NCBI GenBank assembly: GCA_950295325.1 | Contig: OX485806.1 | Location: 31,932,001-31,992,000 of the forward strand | From: Polytrichum commune | Lineage: Eukaryota > Streptophyta > Polytrichopsida > Polytrichales > Polytrichaceae | Direction: 5' to 3' | Length of the DNA stretch: 60,000 bases | In this document: positions 1 through 10,538 of the stretch, piece after piece | Numbering within the stretch: the stretch's first letter is position 1 | Layout of the letters: each line of letters starts with the position of its first letter | Position numbers and translations under genes: made by a program | Notes under the pieces: generated by a model | Told to the model about the DNA's origin: nothing | Seen by the model: only the letters and a program-made list of their open reading frames with translations | Database searches by the model: none

Positions 1-836
1 CGTGAACAAAACCAAGAGGTTTATAAAGGAAAGTGACACATACTCCTTTGGTAAGATGAATCCACAAAAGTGCAAACTCAAATTCATGATTTAACAAAGC
101 AATTTAGCGATAGGTTCTTCCAATTTCATTGGAAATATGAACCAAGTTCATTATTTAAACAACCAATTTCAGTACATGTTGTGAACAATTTCATGATTTG
201 GTACCCATATTCAAAACTTCACAAAATCAATTTTAGGAAATGCATAACCCTATTTCACAAAGAACATTACATCATGTATAGGATTATCCTAGTAAACAAA
301 TTGCTCCCTATTCCGCACAACTATACACTACACTCCAAAAACGTTATGCGCTTTGCTCACGCTACCAACACTCTTCCCATAATCAAACCCCCAACTACAC
401 TACGTACACTCTCAAACCCATGAGATTACGCACTCCAACTATGTTGGGTATGAGTTGTTTGCTTTGATGTACAATAATCAAAGACCAAAGGAAAAATGAC
501 ATTGCTTGCTTCTAACTCCAAGGTAGTGTAATGAAGACCAAAGAAAATTTGACATCAAGGCTAGAGGCTTCCAAGTAAATACAAAACAATGAGAAGGCAA
601 AGAATGCGAAATGAGGCGGCGAGAATTTGAGAAATAAAAAAACCATAAAGTGTGAACTTGATATGGAAGATTCACAAAGTTGATAAAGATAAATGTCCAC
701 TATCATGAAATTGAGGTGTGCCACATGTCAAGTCGGTTAAGAAGAATGATCATGGGGATACAACAAAACATTTGCTCATGAAATACAACATTGGACAATG
801 GGGTGGAGCGAGGCAAGTTGACAAGGCTAGGAAAGT
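1..836. other. AT-rich stretch without recognisable gene
   Basis: Short reading frames occur on both strands, but none shows a recognisable domain, splice-site context or codon pattern. I see nothing else in this stretch. Confidence 0.5.
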
Positions 837-844
837 ATAAGTAT

Positions 845-1191
845 CTTGGGGGGGGGGGGGGCAGTGTGTTAAAAAGTTAAGGATATAGGTGCGAACAACC
901 ATTATTTTATAGGGGGGGTGTTACTTTCAATTCTCTTATTTTTCTCACAATGATGCTATCATTATGTAAATTTCTACTTTGGGTTAATAGAAAAATGGCT
1001 TGCATTACTTATAATTCCAAATTACCTATTATTCCATACCCTATAGGACTTTAAAGCTGTCAAGTGTCATGGTTGATACCCTATATTACTCTTAACTCCA
1101 TTTATAATTTTTAGCCCCCATGTTTTTAAAATACCCTATCATTTGTTCGCACGTATATTGCTACTCCAACCAATGACTACCCCCCCCCGAG
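845..1191 (+). mobile_element. hAT-like MITE with poly-G / poly-C termini, copy 1
   Basis: A 347-bp non-coding element opens with CTTGGGG followed by a long G run and closes with a C run and CCGAG, so its ends form a terminal inverted repeat made largely of homopolymer. It is flanked by a near-perfect 8-bp target duplication (ataagtat at 837-844, agaagtat at 1192-1199). A second copy of almost the same length lies inverted at 39401-39749. The 8-bp duplication fits the hAT superfamily; the homopolymer terminus is unusual for hAT elements, so the family assignment is tentative. No transposase is encoded. Confidence 0.75.
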
Positions 1192-1199
1192 AGAAGTAT

Positions 1200-1830
1200 A
1201 TGAAACTATTCCGAAGTTGCAACACAATGGGCCACAATGCTAGTTGCTCTAAAAGGAGCAGGCTAGTGTTGAGCTTCAAACCTCGAATTTGGGTGCAATC
1301 ATATTCCCAAATTAGACTGCAATCATGAAAGATAATAGTAGCTTTGACCAGGTTATCCTTGCACCTTGCCCACAAAATAGGCATCCTATTCACAATTATA
1401 AAATATAAAGGAACTATAACTCTGGTGAGAGAATCCCATGTCGTTGTTAACTCTTGCGGATGAAACAATACCTAACCTTCATACTATTCATTTTGCAAGG
1501 GTGCCCATCATAAGTGGTGGACCTGTTATGTGTGCACATGTCCTTATGTAATTTTGGCATGAGTATGCTTGGTAGTGGTATGAGGTGTATGCAAAGGTTA
1601 TCCAATGATCATTGGTACCGCAAAGACTCTCCTTCGCCTTGTAATAAATTTTCACTCCATGTACATACGATGTAGAACCCCACTACCGAAGGTCATCATT
1701 ATTCAATATGAGGAAGGTTAGAACGTGATTAGCTAATAGCGATAGGAATTGGAGGGAATGACGTCTATGTACTTACGAATTTGGAGGGAATGCCTTGTAC
1801 TTCCTCATGAGAAGTTGATGGCCATGCTCA
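1200..1830. other. Intergenic region upstream of first DUF7869-like gene
   Basis: No coding or RNA signal recognised. It separates the G-ended MITE from the TATA promoter at 1836. Confidence 0.4.
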
Positions 1831-1835
1831 CGACC

Positions 1836-1843
1836 TATATAAA
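1836..1843 (+). promoter_or_regulatory. TATA box of the first DUF7869-like gene
   Basis: TATATAAA followed by GG sits 71 bp upstream of an ATG in good context (gcaaccATGG at 1914). The sequence between is pyrimidine-rich, as in a plant 5' leader. Transcription start would be expected near 1865-1875. This is a motif-based inference. Confidence 0.5.
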
Positions 1844-1913
1844 GGCCACCATTTGGAGGGTCATTTCTTTCTCCTCATTTGAGTCCACCCCCCTTCACCC
1901 TTGAGGAGCAACC

Positions 1914-4900
1914 ATGGAGAGTGTGCCTCACATGAGTGAAGAGGTTGGTTTTATAACCCCAATGTGCATCCACTTTCCCACGGGTGCACCCGTGACAACA
2001 CTCTGGCCGTACCCCTCCTGTACGGCCAGTCTGCCACCCGGTTTGGGGCCCCCACGGGTGTTCACCCGTGGGAGACTCTGGTACCGGGTTTGGGGCCCCC
2101 ACGGGTGTTCACCCGTGGGAGCTTATGGTTTTTATTTCGGTTATCCTAGCATATGTCAGAATAGAAGTTATCCATATGCTCATGTGTGTGACAAACTTTC
2201 TAGTAGTAGATGTCAGCATGGTAGCCTCCCACGGGTGAACACCCGTGGGAGAATCCGGCACCAGCATGGAAGCCCCCACGGGTGTTCACCCGTGGCAGTT
2301 CATGATTTGTATTTTAGTTCTCCCTACATATGTGTGGTTATAAGATAGGCATGTATCATGTGTGTGACATACTCAATAGTTGTATATGCAATTATGCTTA
2401 TTTGTAAATTTCCTGCTGAGTATGTGAAATATGTTGTCAATGGGTAATTGGTACATATTATTACGAGTTGGGAGTTTCGTGATGCATTATGATAAATGAT
2501 GACGATGATATTCGTTAAACTGGAATGTTGACACTATCCTGAATGGCAACTATTTCGCTAGCACTTGGGCCAGCAGATGTGACACCTACATGCATAGTAA
2601 TAATTGTACACAAGTAAGTGTTAGGGGTGATAGTTTTGGTGTTTGGGCTTTGTGGAAACTGGTAATAAGGGTCATTCTCCCAATGGGGATATGATAAGTA
2701 ACACATACTTCACTTGAGTTGTGTGAAGTGAGGTGTAGAGCTCACCCCTATATGAATGTAAATATTCTGCTAAGATGTCAATGTTGTCCCCCACGGGTGA
2801 ACACCCGTGAGCTTCTGGTCAATGTGTGTTGACATACTTTGATATCGATGTTCAGATTCCACATTACATTGGACTGTCGAGGACGGACTTGAAGGGGAAG
2901 GCCGTTGTGCTCTTTGATGATGAGGGCCATGCTTTGTGTGATGGATTGATTTGCAACACAAATCCGTTGGATTGTGTTGACAATAGCATCCTAGGGGCTG
3001 AGGATGTTGGAGTTATTATCTTGAACCCAACTGACAATGTTATTTCGCGGGATTGGGAGAATACGCTGCACCGATGGCCACTTTCACTCACCAAATTTGA
3101 AGGACATACATTAGCGGAAATATTGTTGGTCCATCATAATGCGACCCGCGAAGTTCAAAGTCATCGGCGCTTGCTTGGAAAACGCCAATACAACACTGTG
3201 AGGATGTGTGCACCTCGGCCACCTGGGAAGAAAATTTGGGGAGCCACTGAGGAGCATGCGCGGATGTTATCAGCGGTGGATTGTTGTTCCGAGCATTGTT
3301 GCCAGGTATTCCCAAGGCCTTTGTTGATGAGTATTCGGGAACACTACTTCGCATTGCCATTCAATGCTCGGAAGCTCATAGCCCTGTCGGTGTTCCAATC
3401 GATCCAGAAACATGAGCACAACGGACGTGAAATGGTGCAGTTGGAAGGGAGAACAATATGCACTCGAGCATGGATGAACATCTATATGATATCAAGGGCA
3501 CAATATAATAGGAACAAGGCTGAAAGCTTGATGGGGGTTAGATCTCGAGATCATGGAAATACAGGAACTAGAAAACCACGGGCGAATACAGTGCAAGCAC
3601 GAGCCACCCTTGGAATATTGGTTGAGGGTAGGGCGGACGCCATGCCCCATATGACTCGGACTCTTCCAACTGGTGAGAAGATAGGGACGGAGATGCTCCC
3701 TATGGGAACAACGTGGTGCAACCTATTGCAGGAAGTGAACAACTTGGACGGAGACCTAGGGTACACGCCTATCTCCACGTCCACCTTCAGCTCCTTACAT
3801 CGACAACATTTCAAGCAATATGTTATAAAGAGCCCCGGCGACAACTTCTCGCGTTGTGGAACTTGTGCAGCATTCAAGGATTTGTTGCGAATACACACAA
3901 AGAACACAACTGGTCACTTGGCCATCTCGAATGCTAGCCTTCGTCATCTAACATTGCAGGAGGCTCATAGAAACAGTTACTATAAAGATAGGATTTTGTC
4001 AAAGTATGCTCCCAATGAGGTGCTTTGTATAATCCATGACAAAATGGATTATGGGAAAACGGCTCTTCCTGTCTTCGCGCACAAAAACAAACGTGTTGAC
4101 AAATACGAGCGATTCCCCATATCCATTGCGGGGATGATTGCACATGGTCACTCAAATGTGAATTATGCGCATTATGTCCTTGATATGTACCCATCCGATG
4201 CCAACTTCACTATCACCTCGATGATGAAGTTGCTTTGTCAACTTGAGGTACAACCTGTTTGCTCTAGTAGACACATTCCGATTTCGTCCATAGGTGATCC
4301 TTTACACGACGCATTGGTGGTTGGTGTAGAGAAGTGTTCAGGAGTACTTCCCTTGCCACCGCCCGCAAGTATTCCTCCTACAGGTTTGCCACCCCTCCTC
4401 CTTGTTCAAATGGACAATTGTGCGAAGGACAACAAATCAAAATACAACATGTTGTTTTGGTCAGCTCTGACTGCAAAGGGAATTTTTCGGGAAGTCAGGG
4501 TGTCTTTCCTTATTGTTGGACATACGCATGAGGATGTGGATGCAATGTTTGGGAGGTTTGGACAAAGGCTGAAGATTGAGGATTGCCATACACTCCCAGA
4601 CCTCATGGCATCGTTCATGGCTGCTGGGGAACCCACTATTGTCCCGTCCTTAATCCACGAGGTTGCAGATTTCAAGGAATGGGTGAAGGGATACTACAAT
4701 GAGTATGGTCAAGATCGACTTATTGGGCATTCCAAGGCGCACCAATTCCGTTTTTATGTAGATCCTCAAGGAGTGCCATTGATGCAGTACAAAGTGTATT
4801 GTACAGATCCAAGTTGGGTGCCTGATGGAGGAATTGCTCTTTGGAAGGTGGACCCTATCACAAAGAAGACCATGGTCCCAACAGGTTAGTGGGTCCCTTG

Positions 4901-5805
4901 TTTGTATTGCTTTGGAAGTGCACTAGAAAATACATGGTGTGAAGTATGTGGCCCACGGGTGATCACCCGTGGGCAGTTAGTCCGTGGTATTGCTCCGAGC
5001 TCATTGTATGTTTGTTTTTGTAGGGTGCCCCCGTCCCGTTCCAAAAAGGGAGATGAAAGATTCCGTGAACATAAAGCTTGGGGTGCAAGGTTTTATTAAG
5101 TATTGGAAGGATACGGCAGATCAAGATAGTTCGGGTCAATATATGGAGTCCATTGCACCAACAATTTTATATTGGGAGAATGTGCTTGCGGCTATGGATC
5201 AACCTTTACTCCCAACTCCATCTGAACTTAGCGAGCCATTCTGGCCAGCTACACGGTTCTCCATTGCACCAACCCTCCATGTGGATAATGTGCATCTACT
5301 TGAGGAAAACATCACTGATTATGCTTACGTGGGGCCAGCTAGTTCTCGACCTGTTGAGACCTTCCGTCCCGGCGCACATATCAGGGTTGGCCATTATGTG
5401 TTACTACGTCCTAGTGAGGATTGTCCTAATCCAGTGTGGATGGGACGAGTGATTTCTGAGCCGAATTTGGCACATATCGGTCCTAATCCTCGTTCCATTG
5501 AGATTGTCTATTATGTACCGGTCCTTGGCCAAAGGAACAAGAAGACCTTAGACGAACGTTATGAGGAATGGGACACGGCAAAATCTTTTCGATGGACGAG
5601 GCTCAAGGACTATGCACCACAACATCAATCCCTAGATTGTGTTGTGGCATCATGGGCAAGACAAAGGAATGCGTCCGATGACAATGTTCTCATCCCAGCT
5701 CGGCAAATTCTTTTCGCAAAGGATAATTTAGATCGATGCACTAGAGGTGAGAAAATGACTGATGGAGATACTTTCGAGGATGGGGTACCAATAGAAGACC
5801 TCTAG
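1914..5805 (+). CDS. DUF7869-like protein, spliced (gene 1)
   Basis: The proposed model has exons 1914-1943, 2856-4884 and 5024-5805, about 946 aa. Exon 1 is the least certain: its donor is weak, but its phase fits and it follows a TATA box. The exon 2/3 junction is firm, because joining acag to ggtgcc restores alignment with the paralogue at 22263-25352. Visible motifs are a Cys/His cluster (CSEHCC), HGNTG followed by KPR, a CxxC pair, then three conserved Asp motifs at about residues 405, 530 and 570: HDKMD, QMDNCAKDN and GHTHEDVDAMFG. That D...D...D/E spacing suggests an RNase H-like, transposase-type fold and matches what I recall of DUF7869. The C-terminal ~190 aa look like a small reader-type or BAH-like domain, but weakly. 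Function is unknown. It may be a domesticated or mobile transposase. Palindromes of family B occupy both introns and both flanks. Confidence 0.7.
1977..2296. repeat. Cluster of five family B palindromes (arm CCCACGGGTG)
   Basis: Inverted repeats lie at 1977-1994 (no centre), 2051-2072 (centre TT), 2098-2119 (TT), 2228-2249 (AA) and 2275-2295 (TT). Each has the arm CCCACGGGTG and its reverse complement. The flanks show nested tandem duplication: a unit of about 50 bp in pairs, and a larger unit of about 180 bp (2041-2217 against 2218-2400). They fall in proposed intron 1 of the DUF7869-like gene. An open frame runs through the cluster, but it is a by-product of the repeats. Confidence 0.85.
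2790..2811. repeat. Family B palindrome just before the main exon
   Basis: Arm CCCACGGGTG, centre AA, and right arm CACCCGTG with decayed last bases. It lies about 45 bp upstream of the acceptor ttcag at 2851-2855. Confidence 0.85.
4951..4974. repeat. Family B palindrome inside the 139-bp intron
   Basis: This is an 11-nt perfect arm (GCCCACGGGTG) around centre AT, placed in the middle of intron 4885-5023. It is the longest and cleanest family B copy. The paralogue at 22263-25352 has no intron at this position. Confidence 0.9.
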
Positions 5806-6685
5806 ATTAAAGTTGCCTTGCTCATTCCTGGGTATCTACGGGTGGACTCTCATGGGTGGGCTAGATGGTTGACACCATCTAGCATGTTTGGAGCTCAATT
5901 TTAATTTTGTGAGCATTAATTAGAGAGCCGTAGACATTGACATTTGTCCCACGGATGTTCAAACTACCACTTTTAAAGGCATCTTTTTTTGTGAATTTTC
6001 ATGTGCATTGTCATATTAGCCAACATGTTTAATATGTGGGAGTCGTCCAATGTTGTCCAATGTTTAATAGTCCACGGGTGTTCACCCATGGAGTGTAGGC
6101 ACAATCCTTTTGTCTTCCTTGATGGGATCCTCCATATTACAATTGATTGTTTGCCCGGTTTCATTGGAACACTTGGTTTGTGGAGGCTAAAACCTCTACG
6201 GGTATTCTCTCGTACAAAAAAATCAATCATTGCGTTCCCATCACGTTCCCCACATTAAAATGAGCGGACCATTTGTCTCATTTTAGTTAATATCCCCATT
6301 TACACATCCGTGTCATTATTTGGGTCAATACCATGCCACAATAATATAGTGGCGTGTTTGCATTGCGAATCGGTCATGCTGCAAATTTGTGTTGTTTATG
6401 CAACTTCTGGGTCGTGTGGCAGCATTTTCTAGAGTGCAGGGAAGACATCAGTGCTCGGCAACCTCATTGGCCAGCCCATCGTGGTATGTGCCCGTGATCC
6501 TCCTCCAAAATGCAAACACTATGTGCTGGAGAGGCTGGAAGGTTTAAAGAGTCATGTATTCATTGCAATTATTAGTAGGTTATACATGTAAAAAATTCTA
6601 AGCTTTTGGCTGATATAGGACGGTGCTTGTCCATCTTCGAAGGCTGTGAACCTTAAAGCAAACAAAGTTCATTGGTAAATATCTT
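5806..6685. other. 3' flank of gene 1 with decayed palindromes
   Basis: Just after the stop codon, 5860-5883 is a perfect inverted repeat of GCTAGATGGT around TGAC; it could form a 3' hairpin in the transcript. A family B palindrome lies at 6071-6092 (centre TT, one arm mismatch). Degenerate family B relics occur near 5833-5857, 5948 and 6197. No gene is recognised. Confidence 0.6.
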
Positions 6686-6686
6686 A

Positions 6687-7453
6687 AGTAATTTGTAAAT
6701 TTGACTCTTAAATTTCAATACTTCGATGGTGATTCAAAAGTATAAATTCAAATGCCCTCTCACCTTCTGGGGGACGAGCCATCTGCATGTTTCCGAGGAT
6801 CCAATGTCTGTGCAAGATGGTTTATTGTGGTGCCGCCAACCCCACCAATGCATTTGTTTTCTGTTCCATGTTTTAGCAACGATGCGGAGTTCCGAGGTTG
6901 GATGTTCTCGACTACATTATCTCTTGCTTCCGCCATGTTTGCCTACAAAATCTTACTATTAAACAAATGCGCAACCCCTTATGATAGGTCATGTTACTTT
7001 AGACTACCTTTGTTGAATATAATTCCTTCATGTATTGTTGTATGCCAAATGACTTCAACTTGATTCATTGAGTTAAAGGAGTAGTCTATCGATTGCTCAT
7101 CATGTAGTCAAAATGAGCTCAAAGTTAAGGTAGGATAAGGTAACATGTCCTATCATGAAGGGTCGCGCATTTGTTTGATAACAAGATTTTGTAGGCAAGC
7201 ATGGCGAAGGCAGGAGATAATATGGTCGAGAACATCCAACCTCGGAACTCCACATCGTTGCTAGAACATGGAACAGAAGACAAATGCGTTGGTGGGATTG
7301 GCGGCACCACAACAAACCATCTTGCAGAAACATCGGATTCTCGGAAACGTCCAGGTGGCTCGTCCCCTGGAAAGATGAGAGGGCATTTGAATTTATACTT
7401 TTGATTCATGATCGAAATATTGAGGTTTAGGGGTCAAATTTGCAAATTACTTA
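6687..7453. mobile_element. Foldback (long inverted repeat) element
   Basis: The left arm (about 6687-7010) and right arm (about 7127-7453) are inverted copies of roughly 320 bp with scattered mismatches, around a spacer of about 115 bp. Reading frames on opposite strands in the two arms encode the same peptide, which only reflects the inverted duplication. Target duplications could not be fixed. Candidates are a MULE-type long-TIR MITE or a foldback element. Transcription through it would give a long hairpin RNA. Confidence 0.8.
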
Positions 7454-8355
7454 TTATGTCTATGTACAGCCGATATGCGAGATATATTCCAAGTTAAGTG
7501 CTCTATTGGTACATAATCTTGGCATCCAGGTATGTATATCTCCGGCATATTGAGTTATTTGTTGTATCCAATGTAACAAATATTGACGCCTGAACTGTAT
7601 CCATATTGATTGTGTATGTCGCGGATGGCATGTAGATTTATGTTTTGACCAGCTAGTATTCAGGTTGACTGAGTACATTTTTGTTTACAAGTCTCGTGCA
7701 ACAAGGTATTTTATTGATATCGTAAGACAAACTAGTTTCATTGATTCAGATTTGTATACTTTATTTAAATTTAAACAACCATCAATTTTAAGAATTTATA
7801 TAGATATTAAATGAGGTGTAACATGAGCCACTATGAAGAGCATATTGCATGGCATGTGCCATATAATGTACATGTCCATTTAAGGCCCACATACTTGACT
7901 TTCCCATATTTTTTTGCATAATGGGCTTGCTCGAGGTTGAAGTATGGATGAGTTGTTTGGGGCAGGATACATTGTTGTAGGATTGTAAAATTGGTTATTT
8001 TTTGCCATCCTAAACACCACTCCTGGACTTTTAATATCTCCTATGCGGTCTTCGATTGGCAGTATTTTTTGTACTCAAACTCAATGTTCTCCTCAATGAA
8101 TTATGTTCGGTAGCGTGAAAAGAAAAGAAGGAAGAAAAAATCGGCTTTGTGTCTCTGTGAAATGCTTATTGTCTAGTTGTTTGTCTATCTGTCATTTCAA
8201 TCTGTCTTCGAGATGTGACTTGATTATCTACATTCATGTCAGAAGCAGAAACCTTTGTATTGAACACAAGGATGAAGTCATAAATTAAACAATAGAATTT
8301 GGTCAACACCTCAAATATTCCAAATTTGGAAAATTGATATTCCAAATTGTCAAGG
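7454..8355. other. Intergenic, no recognisable gene
   Basis: AT-rich, with no frame of convincing length or domain content. Confidence 0.4.
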
Positions 8356-8425
8356 GGTTGGCGTGGGGGTTGACGTGGGTCGGAGAGGGTCGGGGAGGAT
8401 ATGCTAGGGTAGCCATGGGTTGGCG

Positions 8426-9362
8426 TGTCGCAACCCTTGTTAGTTTTCCTTCACTTAGCTTCACCACCTTTCCAACCTAGCAAGTGCCACGAGCGCTAAC
8501 CTGCACATCCCACGCACATGCATGGTTAGCTCCCAAAACCGCGGACCTTCAAGCTCATGGCTTGGTCACCAAACCCTCCTACACATGCATTCGGGACTCT
8601 CCCCTTAGTAGGTAGCCAATGGCTAGGGTGGACTTCCATCCATGGAAGGCCACTCTTGAGTTGATCATCGTGTTGCCAAAACAACACTACAACTACCCGG
8701 AGCACATTGCCAAGTATGCTCCGGGGGGGTCGGTCGGCTAAGCCTCCTCACCCATGTAAGCCTCTAGGACTTTGGGCGGGGCCCCTACCCCACCTTCAAG
8801 TATCCTTTTGTCTCTCTACAAGGGTTGGGGCCAAGTGGACATTTTCCTTTAGCCGCTGGAGCTAGAACCTCCCAGCAGCTTCAGACCACCATAACTTCTA
8901 CATATGATGTCTGATGCTCTCAAGCAACCACTCTATTGTCATCTACTCTTTGCGTAGATGCCGATGGACCCCTCACTTGCCCCATTCGGGCAAGTATTAA
9001 GGAAGTTATGGCTCTCCAAACCTTGGCAGTCCCTGGCACCACTTCCAGGTCACTGCTGTCCCAGGGTGCTGGCCCGGGACAGCGCCCCACTCAAATTGCC
9101 ATATCTCCTAGCTAGCACTTCCAATTGAGGTGTTCCTTAGCATTCTAGAATTCCACCGCCATAAGCTACTCATAACTTATGGCCTTACCCTCATGACTCT
9201 TAGTCCCCGTGGGTGAGAGGCGTTCTCAACGCCCGGGGCCCTCACCCACACTAAGAGTACTTGGGCCCTCTCACCAATGGCGCCACAAGTCCCGGGTGTC
9301 ACTCCGGGGTCCCCCTTGTGCCCATGGTGTTGCGGGCACTCCTCATGGAGAGGTGCGCGACA
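8426..9362 (+). mobile_element. Solo LTR, copy 1
   Basis: A 937-bp segment begins TGTCGC and ends GCGACA, the TG...CA termini of LTRs, and matches 14656-15627 along its length. It has no interior retroelement coding and no second LTR nearby. A clean target duplication is not visible. Instead, its two flanks (about 8358-8425 and 9363-9420) are themselves imperfect direct repeats of about 60 bp, rich in GTGGGT and GGGTAG. Strand is arbitrary. Confidence 0.75.
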
Positions 9363-9854
9363 GTGTGGGTTGACGTGGGTCGGGGAGGGTAGGCCTGGGT
9401 AGCCGTGGGTTGGGTAAGGTTTGCATGCGCTCTTGGTGTTGGAAGGGGGTAGTGAGAGGGGGCGAGGAGCTGCAGTGGAGCTGAGGAGAAATACCACATG
9501 AGGAGGACGACTTCATGATCTAGCTACGTTGGTCACTAAGATGCAAGGGAGGTCTTCCAAAGTGGTAACTCTTGGAGGAGGTACCACAGCAGGCAACGCT
9601 GCGTCGGAATTTGTTGAGGTCGGTGTCAATTTTGGCGACCTCTGTATCATCTCCGAAAAGAATATTTAAGAAAATATTGCATCCAACTTCTGTCGTTGAT
9701 TTGTTCACTCACATGGTATTTGTGTGATGATATATTTTGTGGCATTTGCTTTTGTCCCGTATAATTTCAGATTAGTGTTTATCCATCCAGAGTCTGGGTT
9801 GCATTGCATTGCATTGCATCCTAATAATCTGTTCCAGGTTTAAGTAGAGATGAA
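9363..9854. other. Non-coding flank with GCATT microsatellite
   Basis: This holds the right-hand GTGGGT-rich flank of the LTR and four GCATT repeats near 9800-9819. No gene is recognised. Confidence 0.4.
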
Positions 9855-10403
9855 TCAAACAGACTTCCATTTGAATCTTGTGTTGGTGAGTTTCTTTCCA
9901 ATATTCTGAATCATATGGATCTTGGCAACCGCTTGTTGTAGTGCAGCTTGTTGGTTAGCTACTTGAGCATGTGCATGTGCGTGTACAATCGCTTGAGCTT
10001 GTGCTTGTGTCTGTGTCTGTGCTTGTGTCTGTGTCTGTGCTTGTGTCTGTGCTTGTGATCGTGCTTGTGCTCGTGATTGTGCTCGTGATTGTGCTTGGGC
10101 ATGCACATGTGCCTCTATCTGCTCTTGGATCTGATTGACAAATTTCCATGTGAGATTAGATGACGAAAATTCAAAGGATCTAGAATAGTTAGCCTCCAAT
10201 TTAACATGACTATTGGCCCAAGATTGGTTGTTTTTAGAAGACCTTCCATGTTTGGTAAGTTGTCGGTGGATGCTTGGAGGCAGTGTAAAGGTTTGAGCGA
10301 AGAACTTTGTTGGGGTTCGTGGAGGGTCAAAACTCATTTTGGCATGCCGATAGGCACTAAAATGAGTTTGGCCCACAATGAACTGAAATAGATTGCTCTT
10401 CAT
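9855..10403 (-). CDS. Hypothetical ORF with Q/A-rich repeat
   Basis: This is a 182-aa frame with an Arg/Ser-containing N-terminal half, a tract of about 60 residues alternating Gln with Ala, Thr or Arg, then a His/Ala stretch and a basic tail. The Q/A tract is encoded by a 6-12-bp minisatellite (GCTTGTGTCTGT-type on the plus strand), so its length may be polymorphic. Similar Q/A tracts occur near the C-terminus of some plant transposase-associated proteins, but I see no transposase motif. It may be a repeat-derived chance frame. Confidence 0.3.
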   Translation of the reverse strand: MKSNLFQFIVGQTHFSAYRHAKMSFDPPRTPTKFFAQTFTLPPSIHRQLTKHGRSSKNNQSWANSHVKLEANYSRSFEFSSSNLTWKFVNQIQEQIEAHVHAQAQSRAQSRAQARSQAQTQAQTQTQAQTQTQAQAQAIVHAHAHAQVANQQAALQQAVAKIHMIQNIGKKLTNTRFKWKSV

Positions 10404-10538
10404 TTGATTTTAAACAATACTTCCGAGTATGCCCCATCGCAAGTGGAAATAAATAATTGATTATGTACAGATATTCAAACAATGGAAATTCACAGGGGAC
10501 CAACTCCTGATGAGAAGTCCCATTGAGTTACGAGAATA

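Noticed and set aside
1914-2348. 144-aa open frame through the family B cluster
   Set aside because: The frame exists because the palindromes and tandem duplications lack stops. The peptide is only repeated palindrome translation. Only the first ten codons are kept as a tentative exon.
6726-7409. Protein-coding genes on opposite strands
   Set aside because: The two frames are the same sequence read from the two arms of an inverted repeat.
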